Shown: one piece after another, positions 46,079 to 59,585 of the stretch
Numbering within the stretch: position 1 is the first letter of the stretch
Layout: each line of letters opens with the position of its first letter
Source of the DNA: Halicephalobus mephisto
Taxonomy: Eukaryota; Nematoda; Chromadorea; Rhabditida; Panagrolaimidae
DNA: 64,000 bases
Assembly (NCBI GenBank): GCA_009193035.1
Contig: SWDT01000061.1
Coordinates: 310,001-374,000 of the forward strand
Direction: 5' to 3'
Translations under genes and position numbers: made by a program
Notes under the pieces: generated by a model
Seen by the model: the letters and a program-made list of their open reading frames with translations, nothing else
What the model was told of the DNA's origin: nothing
The model's database searches: none

Positions 46079-48392
46079 TGTCAAAGCATCAAGAATCGAT
46101 GGCAGAAAAAAGGACTGTTATCGTTAGTTTCAAAGTCCCGTCGAATCCATGTAAAAACGAAAAATCCTGATTAAGGACAAAACTGGTCTGATTAACACCG
46201 TTTTTCCTATTTTGCCGTGCTTCGCGCCCTCTTAGCACTCGACTCTCGGGGCGAAAAGAAACTTCCAAGGTTACTGTCGTTTTCTGGTCGCCGTTTTATT
46301 TTCCATTCTTTATGCCCATTATACTTTTGTGTATTCAAATTTCTTCGCGGATTTTTTGTTGTGTTTTATTGTAATTTTTCAATAAAAGTCATTCAATTCT
46401 ACATCCATTTTCAGAATCAATTGTTTCAGATGGTCTGATTATTTCATGAGAACTATCGCCAACTTCTGGGTTTGATTCCATTCTGAAGAACAGACTTGTT
46501 AGAGTAATGTTTATATGAATTGTTTATGACATTCATCATTGCCACTGTTTCCTCTTTGTGGACTTGAAAACCACTTCTTAGACAAGATGCAACAAATGTT
46601 TGAACTGCATTCTGACGGGGTTGCCCAATTGGTTTTTCGTCAAACACTAGTGACTCCGTATTTGTTATTTTTAGACAATTGCCGAAACTGGACCTCGGGG
46701 ATATTTCTGTATTTTCGCTTCTACAATATCCACTCTTGAAACTCCCTTATTGTGTATTTCGGAGTCCTGTAATCCTCAGTCTCTAATATTCCGTACAATA
46801 AGAACCCATTAATTATTTTCGGATAAAAACTAGATTCGATCAAGTTGTCAATTGCGGCCTTGAAAAAAACATGATTTGTCAGTTCCTGACAGAAGGGAGT
46901 TATTTGACTATTTTACGTTCTGTATTGCTCCCTGCACTTTTGAAATTTATTGGGTGTTGCTCTTGATGTGTTTGTGACCGAAGTGATTTATAATTCTCTA
47001 TTGAAAAAGTGATGATTTGGGCGTGAGTAATTGGAATCTGATTCCGAAACAATTTGAGAGTTTTTCTACCGTGGATAATTTGAATTCTCAAATGTGATTC
47101 GCTATTTTTGGGTTTTTATTCCAAAATGATTGTTTAAATATTTTTGCCGTTTGGATTTTTCGATTCAGATGCAAATAGGAAAATCGTTCTTTCAAAGTCC
47201 GACAATATCTTTGTTTTGACTTTGAAAAAGGGAAATGAATGAATTTCCGAAAGAAACTAAGAACAAATATCGGCAGAACTTCTTTTATTTGAAAGATCAT
47301 GTAGAGTCAGTCTAGCGACGTACGCACTTGCTGTTTGGCTGCGCGGAATTTGTTTGCATCTCCTGCATTGAAGACGTAAACATTATCGAGCAGAAGAGAG
47401 ATGAGAGTCAGTCTTGCCATCAAAAAATACTGTTCAGGCCAAACGCAACTGTCCGTCTTCTTGACCTTTTCTGACAACGAAGACCTCTTGTTTGTTGGTA
47501 GTACTTTCGCATTCCATCGCGATCGGGAACCAAATTCTTTTCTCTGACGGGAATTAGATGCAGAAATTAATGGCTTCTCTGTACTATTTTATGAAGTCCC
47601 CCAGGATAAGTCTTGCAAGGTTTCATTTTGGTTATTTTCCTCATTTCTTCTTTTTCGTGACTCATTTCAACTTTTTTATTATGTGGCTTTTGTGAATTTT
47701 GAAATTTTTTGTTACAAATGAAAAAAAAATAATGACTCATTTGAGCAGGAAATTTCCTCAGTCAAACCCTGATTCAATTATTTTTGAGGTTTATAGTTTT
47801 TATCGTTTTTATTGACAAACGTCCCAATTCTCATTATTCCAGAAAAATTCTAAACTTTGGCCTGTGGTTTTTAAAATAGTCATATAAAATTAAAACGGGA
47901 ATTGAATTTACAACTTACTAGTAACGTTGGGATAACCTGTGTTTTTTTAATTTTACGTGCAAAGTGGAAATTTTATTTTCATTCAAATCGAGCGTTGTTT
48001 GTTTGTTTTTTTTAATGAAATTTTGAGTTTTATATATGAAAGAAAATTAAATTTGATAAGTTTAAAAAGTTAGAAATAGGCTCAAAGTTGTTGACACTTG
48101 TCATTTGCACTTTTTATGTTTACTTTAGTTCATTGCATTGACGATAAACAGCAACTTACGTGTTGTGTTTTGTTTCGTTTTGAAATTTTCTCGAAATTTT
48201 AATATTTTTTTACGTTTTTTTAACTTTTTTAAACATTTTGGATTGAATCCAAAATTTTTTCTTATTGGTTTTGACGATAAACAACTTTCCAAAGTTCTGT
48301 TTTCCGATATTTTTCCGAGTTTAAATCGGGAGATTCCGTTATCTCTCTTTATTTCTTTCTTGTTATCGAAATATTTTCCAGAATTTTAAGAA
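46079..48392. other. Gene-poor interval with unresolved reverse-strand coding segments
   Basis: 46079-46440 is upstream of the MATH-BTB gene and holds no clear feature. 46453-47588 contains several reverse-strand open segments that look coding (see separate entry). 47640-48380 is AT-rich with no open frame of interest; its last bases are the 5' region of the first GST-fold gene, with an acceptor at 48380-48381. Confidence 0.5.
46453..47588 (-). pseudogene. Unresolved or decayed protein-coding locus
   Basis: On the - strand four segments have protein-like composition: about 47588-47307 (SRSRWNAKVLPTNKRSS through TSLD and a stop), 47276-47140 after a ttcttag acceptor (EIHSFPFFKVKTKILSDFER), 46917-46721 after a tctgtcag acceptor (FFKAAIDNLIESSFYPKIIN), and 46734-46453 (NTESLVFDEKPIGQPRQNA to a stop). 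Each ends in a stop or changes frame, and I could not find donors that join them. This suits a pseudogene with frameshifts or a gene whose exons I have misjudged. No domain is recognised. Confidence 0.35.
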
Positions 48393-49759
48393 ATGAATCT
48401 TACTCCAGCGAAACACTTGCTAGTTCGTGATTGGAAGGAGAATGTCGTTAATCTTGTTCAATTTCCAAGGGCCAAATGTATCCCTACTCCATCTCCTTTC
48501 GCACTCAAATTGGAAACTTTTTTGAAAATGGCGAAAATTGCTTATAAGGTTTTTATTTTTGTTAAAATTTAAATTTTATATATTTAAAATTTTTTAATAA
48601 TTTTTAATTTTTAGTGAAATTTAATTTTGAATATTTCAAAAAAATTAAAAATCTTTAATTTTTAGTAAAATTTAATTTTAAATATTTCGAAAAATTTAAT
48701 AATTTTTAATTTTTAATGAAATTTAATTTAAATATTTTCAGAATTTTTAATTGTTTTTTAATTTTTGGTTTTTAGAATGTTAGTAACGAATTCAAATATG
48801 CCTCCTCTAAGTCTCAAATTCCGTTCATTGAGTTAAATGGAAGACAACATGCGGATTCTGGAGATATTATTAACCTTCTTATCAAGGAATTCAACTTGAC
48901 TCTGGATGCAGGGCTGGATTCTAAGCAATTGGCAGATAAAAGAGCCTATACCGTACTTGTTGAAGAATCTCTCTTCAGAACTATTGCTTACATGAGAGTT
49001 CAGGATAATTCCTGGATGTTTAGTGAGGATAAAGGACTTTTGGGAAATATGACTGGAATTAAGAAACTTGCTGCGGGAAAGTTGGGTCCTTATTTTGCCA
49101 AAGGAAAAATGGAAAAATCGCTCTATATTCACGGAATGGGACGGAATAGTCTCGAAGAAGTGATCGAGATCATGAAGACTAACCTTACTGCCTTGAATAC
49201 TTTACTCGATGGAAAAAAGTACTTTTTTGGAGATGAACCTTCCAGTGTAAGTTTTTATTTATAAAAAATCAAACTTATTTTTTATATAAAAAGTTTAAAT
49301 TTAATACTTTTTTGTAAAAAAATTAAACTTATTTTTTATATAAAAACTGAAATTTAATTTTTTATATAAAAAGTGAAATTTTTTTTATAAAAGTTGAAAT
49401 TAATTTTTTTGTTTTAGTTCGATGCTACTGCTTTTGGGATGTTGGCTCAAATTTTCTACACTCCTCAACCTGTTGATACTGTGGTCAAATTTGCCGAAAC
49501 GGAAACCCCGAATCTGAAGGCCTTTGTGGAGAGGATTAAAAATGAATTCTGGCCTGAATGGGATGAGATCACTCAAGGCTTGTTGATGAATCCTAAAACT
49601 CCTGAAGAAAAAGCTGCCGAAGCTGAAGCTGAAGCTAAAAAAGCCGAACAAGAAGCGAAAGAAGCTGCTGAAAAAGCTGCAGAAGCTGCTAAAAAAGCTT
49701 CAGAAGCCGCAGAAGCTGCCAAAGTCCATGAAACTGCTCCTGCTAAAGAAATTGAATAA
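48393..49759 (+). CDS. Failed-axon-connections/CDR-like GST-fold protein, copy 1
   Basis: Exons 48393-48548, 48776-49246 and 49418-49759 give 322 residues. An N-terminal thioredoxin-like part (VNLVQFPRAKCIPTPSPFALKLETFL, split by exon 1/2; IPFIELNGRQHADS) is followed by a helical GST C-terminal domain. This is the pattern of the failed-axon-connections/metaxin-related group and the worm cadmium-responsive (CDR) proteins, whose enzymatic activity is uncertain. The last 45 residues are an Ala/Glu/Lys repeat (AEAEAKKAEQEAKEAAEKAA) predicted to form a charged helix; the two neighbouring paralogs lack it. An SL-type acceptor ends at 48381, 11 bases before the ATG. There is no predicted transmembrane segment. 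Confidence 0.88.
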
Positions 49760-49999
49760 TTTTAAAAAATTATTTTTTATCATTTGCGATTTCAGTTTTT
49801 AACAAATTGCTTATTTCTGTTTTATGCTTTATTTTGAAATTTGAGATTTTACAAAACTAACAGATTCGGTCATAAATTTATCTAACAAATTTAAGAAATA
49901 TATTTTTTAGAATTTGTTAGAATTTGAAGTTTTTCGTGAAAACGTGATTTTTTAACGATAATTGAATATTTGAATTTTTAGAATTATTTATTTCAGAAA

Positions 50000-52247
50000 A
50001 TGAAACCGGCAAAAGAACTTCTAGTTAAAGATTGGAAGGAAAATGTCATCAATCTCGTCCAATTTCCGAGGCTCAAATGTATCCCTAGTGCTTCTCCTTT
50101 CGCTTTGAAACTTGAAACTTTTTTGAAATTCACAAAACTTCCTTATAAGGTATTTAATTATTTAAATTTGATTAATTATCACCAAAATTTCCTTAAAAAT
50201 AATTGATTACTTTGAATTCATGTTTAACACAAAAATTCCAAAGTAGTTAATTAATTTAGTTTCATATATTAATTTCTCACAAAAGCTAAAATTAATTCAG
50301 TTTCATATATCAATTTTTTGTAAAAGTTAAAGTTAATTTAGTTTCATATATCAACTTCTTATAAAAGTTAAAATTATTTTAAATTCATATATCAATTCTT
50401 TGTAAAAGTTAAAATTATTTTAATTTCATATATCAACTTCTTATAAAAGCTAAAATTAATTCAGTTTCATATATTAATTTTTCAGAACGTGAGCAATGAC
50501 TTCAGAATTGCTTCCTCTAAAGGTCAAATTCCTTTCATTGAGCTTAATGGAAGACATCATGCGGATTCTGGAGATATAATAGAATTTTTAATCAAGGAAT
50601 TCAGCTTACCGATTGATTCTAAACTTTCGACGAGACAGATATCGGACAAAAGAGCTTACACGAGTCTGCTAGAGGAATCGTTCATTAAAGCCTACGCGGT
50701 TTTGAGATATCGAGACGCTAAGTGGATGTTCACGGAGGAACAAGGAATACTTGGGAATATCGACGGTAAAATTCAGAAGTTTATCATGAAGAATTTTGTA
50801 AGCCGTTCTATGCCCAAAAACATCACAAAAAGTCTCAAAATCGCCGGAATTGGGAGAAATTCGAACGAGGAATTGATTGAGATCATGAAGAAGGATTTGA
50901 TTTCTTTGAATACTTTACTCGATGGAAAAAAGTACTTTTTCGGAAATGAACCTTCCAGTGTAAGTTTTTATTTTTCTATAAAAATTAAAATTAAATGATT
51001 TTTGGTACTTTCTCGTTAGCTGACCGCATCCTCTCGAAACGAAAATTCTTTTGGCGCGCTTTAACCTATTTTTAAAAATTTCTCTCGATATTTAATGCTT
51101 TCTTCCAATTTTCCTCCTCCTACGCTCTGCACATTCAAAGAAAAATACTACTACAAGTTCCTACAGAGGAATGACATGTTGATAGATGTGTGCAAGGGTC
51201 GTTAGTTCACTTCCATTTTCCTCTATCAATAGAGAAGTTGTAATTAAAATAAGAATTCATCTATTTCAACAATCATACCAAGTCCTTTTATTTTCTTTCT
51301 TTCTCTTTTGCGTAGAGATTCTGCACAAATTTCTCGCAATGCTGCGTTCCACACCACTGGTGTGTTTTTACCCACGTCAAGCTCTTCTATACAATTATTA
51401 ATGGAGGACCATTCTCGAGACCAAAAATAAGTTAGTCGAATAATAGTAAGAAAAGGTAAACGCGTGCCTTCTAGCCATGTATTACTACGCAAACTAATAC
51501 TAGTTCTACAAGTACTTTTACAACAACGCCAATGTCCTTTATTAATGTCCAAAGACATTCTATGACTGTTTAAACAGAATTTTTGTCTATGGAGCACACC
51601 ACGGTCTTGTAAGAAGTATATTGCGTCTTTTTCTGTACTTGGGAGTTCAAATAACTTTATGCTGATAAGAAAATGGAAGAAAAACATTTGAAGTAGGCTT
51701 AAAGCGCGCCAAAAGAATTTTCGTTTCGGGAGGATGCGGTCGGCTGACGGGAAAGTACCGATTTTTTATAAAAAAAAGTTTAAATTTAATTACTTTTTTG
51801 TAAAAAAATTAAAGTTATTTCTTTATAAAAAGTGAAATTTAATTTTTTTACAAAAGTTTAAATTTAATTTTTTTATATAAAAAAATAATTCTAATTTTTT
51901 ATAAAAAGTGAAATTTAATTTTTTATATAAAAAGTTGAATTTTTTTACAAGTTTAAATTTAATTTTTTTTATATAAAAAGTTTGATTTTTTTATAAAAAT
52001 TTAAATTAATTTTTTGTTTTAGTTCGATGCTACTGCTTTTGGGATGTTGGCTCAAATTTTCTACGCTCCACTTTTAACTGATGAAGTGAGAAAGTTTGCC
52101 GAAACAGAAACCCCGAATCTGAAGGCCTTCACAGAGAGGGTCAAAAGCGAATTCTGGCCTGAATGGGATGAGATCAGTCAAGGCTTGTTGATGAATCTTA
52201 AAACTCCCGAAGAGAAAGCTGCCGAAGCCGAGTCAGCTGGCAATTAA
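50000..52247 (+). CDS. Failed-axon-connections/CDR-like GST-fold protein, copy 2
   Basis: Exons 50000-50149, 50486-50959 and 52023-52247 give 282 residues. It has the same layout as the copy at 48393-49759 but stops after KAAEAESAGN, without the long Ala/Lys helix. Exon borders are at equivalent positions. The end of exon 2, its donor and the start of exon 3 are nearly identical in DNA to the first copy, while exon 1 and the first part of exon 2 differ much more. Intron 2 is 1063 bases because a Merlin-like transposon sits in it. An acceptor (tatttcag) ends 3 bases before the ATG, so a very short trans-spliced leader is likely. Confidence 0.88.
50240..50480 (+). repeat. Tandem repeat in intron 1 of GST-fold copy 2
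   Basis: Five to six units of about 45 bp, each with tttcatatatcaa (or tattaa), a ttcttataaaagtt-type stretch and aaaattaattca. The last unit runs directly into the acceptor (atattaatttttcag), so the array has grown up to the 3' splice site. Confidence 0.7.
51004..51759 (-). mobile_element. Merlin-type DNA transposon, internally deleted
   Basis: The element is bounded by 61-base inverted repeats at 51004-51064 and 51699-51759, starting ggtactttc and ending with a shared ggcgcgctttaa; the two ends differ at only four positions, all T on the left against C on the right. The flanks are gattttt at 50997-51003 and at 51760-51766, a likely target-site duplication of 7-8 bases. Inside, on the - strand, is a truncated ISXO2/Merlin-type transposase (51687-51244). 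Length 756 bases, shorter than a full Merlin, so it cannot move by itself. It lies in intron 2 of a GST-fold gene without disturbing the splice sites. Confidence 0.85.
51244..51687 (-). pseudogene. Truncated ISXO2/Merlin-family transposase
   Basis: 147 residues. A Cys-containing N-terminal region (HWRCCKSTCRTSISLRSNTW) matches the zinc-binding start of ISXO2/IS1016/Merlin transposases, followed by helical sequence (TRLPFLTIIRLTYFWSREWS) and GLGMIVEIDEFLF, the stretch holding the first catalytic Asp. The frame then ends; the segments with the remaining catalytic residues are missing, so the product is inactive as a transposase. The frame up to the truncation is intact, suggesting a fairly recent insertion. 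Confidence 0.8.
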
Positions 52248-52384
52248 CCACTGCTACTTGGAAATTTTAATTTTTTAATAATTCTAACTTGGATTGGTTT
52301 CTATTTTTTAAAATCCAGAATCCAATGCAAATTCAAAAAATCAACATCAAAAATCCTAAAATTTCGAAATTTTCGTAAAAAATC

Positions 52385-52490
52385 ATTTTTGTAACGATTT
52401 CGTAATCACTATTCGAAACCTCAAAGTTCTAAAACCTCCTAAAATTCGTTTCGGGACCATTTCGTTGTAAAATTGTTTTTAATTTTCTAC
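52385..52490 (-). repeat. Diverged fragment of the MITE-like element
   Basis: Carries gatttcgtaatcactattcg and cgtttcgggaccatttcgtt in the same order and spacing as part of the 54222-54455 copy, but with many differences. It lies between the second and third GST-fold genes. Confidence 0.45.
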
Positions 52491-52680
52491 AGTAATATCA
52501 TTAAACGCTAAAAATAACTTTTGTATAACTAGCCTTGGGAAATTAATAAATTTTATTTTTAAACAAATTCTGGAAATTCGTGTCGAGACAAATTTCGCAA
52601 TTTTTGATATATGAAAAAATTATTCGTGTTTTGTGAAATTTTTTTATTTTTTAAATTTCGTTAAAAATGATATTTTTAGG

Positions 52681-54047
52681 ATGAACATCAGCGTGACGAA
52701 GAATCTTCTTGTTCGTGACTGGAAGGAGAATGTCGTCAACATCGTCCAGTACCCGAGGGCAAAGTGCTGTCCTAATATCTCTCCCTTCTCCCTCAAGGTT
52801 GAGACCTTCTGTAGACTCTTCAACATCCCTTTCAAAGTAAGTTTATTCAATTTAAAATAAAAATTATTACGAAATTTTTCAATATGAATTTTTGGAAGAT
52901 TTTAGAAACTTCCAAAATTCATGATTTCAAAGTTTTATGAATTTTGAAGGATTTCAGAAGCTTATACAGGATTCCGGAAGGTTCTAGAAACTTCTATGAA
53001 AACCTGAAAAACTTCAGAATCTTCTTCTTTTGAATTCTAGAAAGTTTCAGAAGTTTTTATGAGATTTTGAAGGATTTTAAGAATTTTTACGAGGTTTTAG
53101 ACAACTTCAGAATCTTCTTCTTTTGAATTCTAGAAAATTCCAGAAATTTTTACGGGATTCTGAAGGATTTTAAGAATTTTTACGAGGTTTTAGACAACTT
53201 CAGAATCTTCTTTTTTTGGATTCTAGAAAGTTTTAGAAGTTTATCCTTTGGGTTTTGGCGAATTCTAAAAGCTTTTATTATATTTTTCAAGGTTTTAGAA
53301 TATCCCTTTTATTTGATTTTGGGGATTTTTATAAAATTTTAATATTTTCAGAACGTGAATAATGAATTCAAACATGGTTCGATCAAAGGCCAAGTTCCTT
53401 TTATCGAACTTAACGGAAGACATCATCCGGATTCCAACAACATTATGGAGTTTTTGACCAAAGAATTCAACATCGACATCGACAATATTTCTCCAAAAGA
53501 GAAATCTGACGTCAGAGCTTACACGATCATGCTGGAAAACGACTTTTTTCCGGGGATCATGTTCCTGAGAGCCGTTGATCCTAAGTGGATGTTTAGTGAG
53601 GATAAAGGACCTTTGGGAAATCTCAAAGGCATCAAGAAGAACCTCGTCAAGACTATGGCTCCTCTGGCATTTAAATCTAGAATAAAAAAGAGACTTGTGA
53701 TCCATGGCATGGGCAGAAACTCTCAAGACGAAGTGGAAGAAATTTTGAAGAAGGACCTTCGGGCTTTGAGTAATCTCCTAGGGGATCAGGAATTCTTCTT
53801 TGGAGCAAAACCAAACAGTTTTGACGTCACTGCTTTCGCTCATTTGGCTATGTTGTTGTCTTGTCCTCAACCTAACGACAATGTGATCAAGTTCGTGGAA
53901 TCCAGCACGAGTAATCTTAAATCTTTCTTCGAGCGGATGAAAGCCCGTGCTTGGCCTGACTGGGACCATGTATGCCAGACCCTCGAGCTGAACCCTAAAA
54001 CGGAAGAGGAAAAAGAAGCCGAAGCTGCTACTCAAGAAAACAAATAA
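52681..54047 (+). CDS. Failed-axon-connections/CDR-like GST-fold protein, copy 3
   Basis: Exons 52681-52836 and 53352-54047 give 283 residues. It keeps the family start (LLVRDWKENVVNIVQYPRA, SPFSLKVETFC), the IPFIELNGRHH pattern at VPFIELNGRHHPDS and the end region (FDVTAF, then SFFERMKARAWPDW). Codon use is more GC-rich than in copies 1 and 2, and the intron found between exons 2 and 3 of those genes is absent here, with coding sequence continuous across the position (KPNSFDVTAF). The tail is short (EAEAATQENK). A tttttag acceptor ends 2 bases before the ATG. Confidence 0.88.
52860..53340 (+). repeat. Repetitive intron of GST-fold copy 3
   Basis: This 515-base intron has three or more units containing aacttcagaatcttcttctt, ttgaattctagaaa and gaaggattttaagaattttt. 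Similar gattctagaa and cttcagaa words recur in the introns of carboxypeptidase A around 28440-28980, suggesting a common AT-rich repeat family. Confidence 0.55.
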
Positions 54048-54221
54048 TTGTTTTTTAATTTTTGCAAAAATCACATTTTCAGAATTAACATCCTATGCTT
54101 TTATTTAGTTTTATTTTGAATTTCGCACTTTTTGGCTAGAAAATAAAAATTTTCGTTATTTATGGAAAGGAATTTGACTTCTGGAGGCAGTTGTGGTATT
54201 AATTGTTATTTTTGAACTATT

Positions 54222-54455
54222 TCTTAAGGATTTCATATATGAAAATGAACCTTAGGAGGTGGACAGAGGGTTATATACTGTATTTATTCGGATTTAGAAG
54301 TTTCTAAATCTATGCAACTAAAATACAACGTCAAAACACTGATTACGAAATCACTATTGAGAAAAATCAAAATTTTAGGCCACTTTGGTTTTCAGAAACT
54401 TTCCAGATTCGTTTTAGGACCATTTCGTAAACAAGTTCATATATGATTTTCGTGA
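54222..54455 (-). repeat. MITE-like element, copy 2
   Basis: Reverse complement of 44953-45186 at very high identity across 234 bases. It lies downstream of the third GST-fold gene, so it occupies intergenic DNA while the other copy is intronic. About 60 bases further on, ggaaaaccaaaattttaggc begins a more diverged partial unit that runs to about 54600. Confidence 0.8.
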
Positions 54456-54474
54456 CATATGTTTGATTATAGAA

Positions 54475-56779
<2,305 letters not shown>

Positions 56780-58315
56780 AGCCAATTGATTTAAAATACT
56801 TTATCTATGGCTTTGTTGATTGTTTTGTTTTGTCTTGATACGATTATTTTTTTTCGGTATTTGAAATAAATAAGAATGATGATTATTGAAGAAGGAATGG
56901 ATTTGTCTCATGATTGTCGGTAGTAGAGGAAAGTAGTGATGGTCAACCTGCGCTTTGGGAACCGAAACGGACGACTTTCTCTTCTGTTGCATTAAGCCAG
57001 TTTTTTCTCAAAGATGCTGAAAATCTGGATTTTGTTATTCTATCATGCCCCAGACTCAATTATTTTGGCTACGGGTCCCTTGTTTCTGAAATACTTCACT
57101 GTTTAGTCGCGTTTCTGTTCAAATTTTGTTCCTGTTCAATGATGAAAGGTGATGTGTTCCCTGATAGGAAGAATGAATCAATGAAGAGTGATTAATGAAG
57201 TGGAACTTCATAAAACTCTGAAACTTAAATAAGTAACAATTCTGGAAGATTTTGAAACTTTTTATGAAAGGAATTAATCAGTAAGTGTTTTTTTGAAAAA
57301 ATTCATATATGAATTTTATAATTTTAGTTGAAGATTGATCGTAAATTTGAATTTTGTGATTGATCAGTGATGTAAATTTTCACGACTGGAATATTTATTT
57401 CCTTGTTGTATTTTCGGAGATTTTTTAAAAGAAAAACGTGAGAAATTGAATTAAAAAAGAAGATTGATGAATAGTGTAGGAAATTATTTGTTTTAGAAGG
57501 GAATTTAAAACTAGATTGGATAGTTTTGATTATGATTTTGATTATAATTTTGGGATTTGGTTTTGAATTGGAGGAAATTAGAAAAAAAAGTTGTTTTTGG
57601 TTATGATTTTGGGATTTGGTGTTGAATTGGAGGAAATTGAAGAAAAAATTGTTTTTGATTATGGAAAAAATTGGATTTTTGGGTTTGGAGGAAGTGTTGG
57701 GGATTTTTGGGTTTGGTTTTAGGGATGATAGTGTTGTTGGGGAATTTGAAGAAATTGAGGAAGATTGTTAATGAGAAGTTGAATAATTTATTTTGGGAAT
57801 TATTGGAGAAAGAGAATGTTTGATGTTAGTTTAGTGTAATCTGGTTTGGAATAAGGATTGAAGGATTTTCGAGATTATTTTGAACAAGATGATGATATAT
57901 GAAAATTCAAAGAATTAATCTGTGATTGCTGAAGAAAGTCAAATTTCTAATGTTAATTTATCTGATTTTGATCTGGAATAAGAATTGAAGGATTTTCGAG
58001 ATCATTTTGAACAAGATGATATATGAAAATCCAAAGAATTTACCTCTGTGATCGCTGAAGAAACGGAATTAATTTCAATTTATCTGATTTTAGTCTGAAA
58101 CAGAAATTAAAACATCCAAGTTTATTTACAACAGTAAAACCAAACCTGATGATTCAAAAAATTGTTTCCTGAAATTATTAATTTAAATTTTTAATTATTT
58201 TTAAATTGCTTTCTCGATTTGTAACCATAAATATGTTTTTAGTTTTTTTTGATTATTTTACGAGGATTTCCAATTTTTACTTTTATAATTTTTGTTTATT
58301 TTAATTTTTTTCTAG
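56780..58315. other. Region between EF1A and dom-3
   Basis: AATAAA at 56865-56870 is the likely EF1A polyadenylation signal. An open + frame at 56914-57195 lacks an ATG and domain. 57520-57680 has repeated gattttgggatttggttttg and gaggaaattgaag words. 57850-58050 holds two copies, about 115 bases apart, of gaattgaaggattttcgaga followed by ttttgaacaagatga and tatatgaaaat. 58130-58300 is AT-rich. Confidence 0.55.
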
Positions 58316-59585
58316 ATGACAGAAAAATCCAAAGTAATGGACTGTGGAACTCAGCCAGTCAAATCCGGCACTCTTTGTTCGGCCACGGTCCGTCCGGAGT
58401 TCAGAGTTAAGATTCCTATTTCTCCGATGTTGTTGGATGACTTTATCCTGAATAGAGAACGGAGGATTACGATCGGAAGACATAAACACAAGTTTTTTGT
58501 TGAGAAATATCTTCAAAACGGAGGGAGAGTTAACTTCGACTTGGATCAGGGACTGAGTACTTACGATCCGCGACCCCAAGATGAGGGTCTGAATCAAATT
58601 TTGCAATATATCATCTGGAATTCGGAACAAACAGACGAGCAAGACTTGAAAAAAGTAGAAATTTTAATTTTATTTAGAATAATTTTATTTTTAAAGGTGA
58701 TCAAAAAAGCCGATGTTGTCTGCTGGAGGGGGGCGATCACGAAGATGGCCGCTACTCCTTATGAAGATGACGGAGTTGGTTGGAAGTTCGTCATTGACAA
58801 ATTTGAAGACACGTTATTTCTCAACGACATGGATACAGATACGAAAATCGCGAACATGGAAAAACAAAGTGAATGGGAAAAAAAATGCACTTACTGGGGC
58901 CACAAATTTGAAACTTTCATCATGGCCGAAAAAGAAAAAGTCAGAAAATTTCAAAATTATTTAATATTGTTAGTTTTAGGATCCGACTCCAGATGAACCT
59001 GTGTCTACATGGGAGGAAATGGGAGCTGCGTTTTTCACCGTTTTTCCTGGAAGTGCAGAAGCCAGAGAAGCGGAAATTAAAGTATTCTACGCGGCGGAGA
59101 TGGACGGCTTAGATTCCAATAATAAACACGTGGAAGTCAAGACTCAAGCACATGGACTTTGGGTCGGTAGATACTTCCAGAAGAAGGCGATGAAATGGTG
59201 GATTCAGAGTCATATTGTCGGGATTGAATATATCGTCGTCGGTATCAGAAACAACAAGGGAATTGTCAGCAAACTCGAGAAGTTGGACATGGAAGTTCTG
59301 AAAAAAAGATGTACAGAATGGAATGGGAATGTTTGTCTGAGGGCATTTCAGCACATTATCAATCAAGTCAGGATCCATTACGATAAACTCGTCAAACCAG
59401 ATCAGCTGCTGATAATCGAGAGGAAACCGAACGAAAGAATAATATCATTCCAGGTTATCCCGAGGAGTTCGATGGAGATATTGAGTCCGGTATTTCGAGA
59501 AAGATTCAGCAAATCTGAATCTCAGTTCAAACGGAAATCAGAAGATGACGATGAAGTACAGACGAAAATTTCGAAATACAACTGA
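58316..59585 (+). CDS. dom-3: DXO/RAI1-family decapping nuclease (DOM-3)
   Basis: Exons 58316-58654, 58697-58939 and 58980-59585 give 395 residues, the usual DXO length. Recognisable features are VVCWRGAITKMAATPYE near residue 116, AAEMDG near 230 and the metal-site segment HVEVKTQ near 245, then GLWVGRYFQKKAMKWWIQS and GIEYIVVGIRNNKGIV. DXO enzymes remove incomplete or non-canonical 5' caps, including NAD caps, and degrade the RNA 5'-3'. The acidic residues expected to bind the metals are present. Intron 1 is 42 bases and contains no in-frame stop; intron 2 is only 40 bases. The ATG follows directly after a ttctag acceptor, so a trans-spliced mRNA would have almost no other 5' UTR. Confidence 0.93.

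Noticed and set aside
56914..57195. Open + frame of 93 codons after EF1A
   Set aside because: Begins with GTG rather than ATG, no splice context or domain, lies beyond the EF1A polyadenylation signal.
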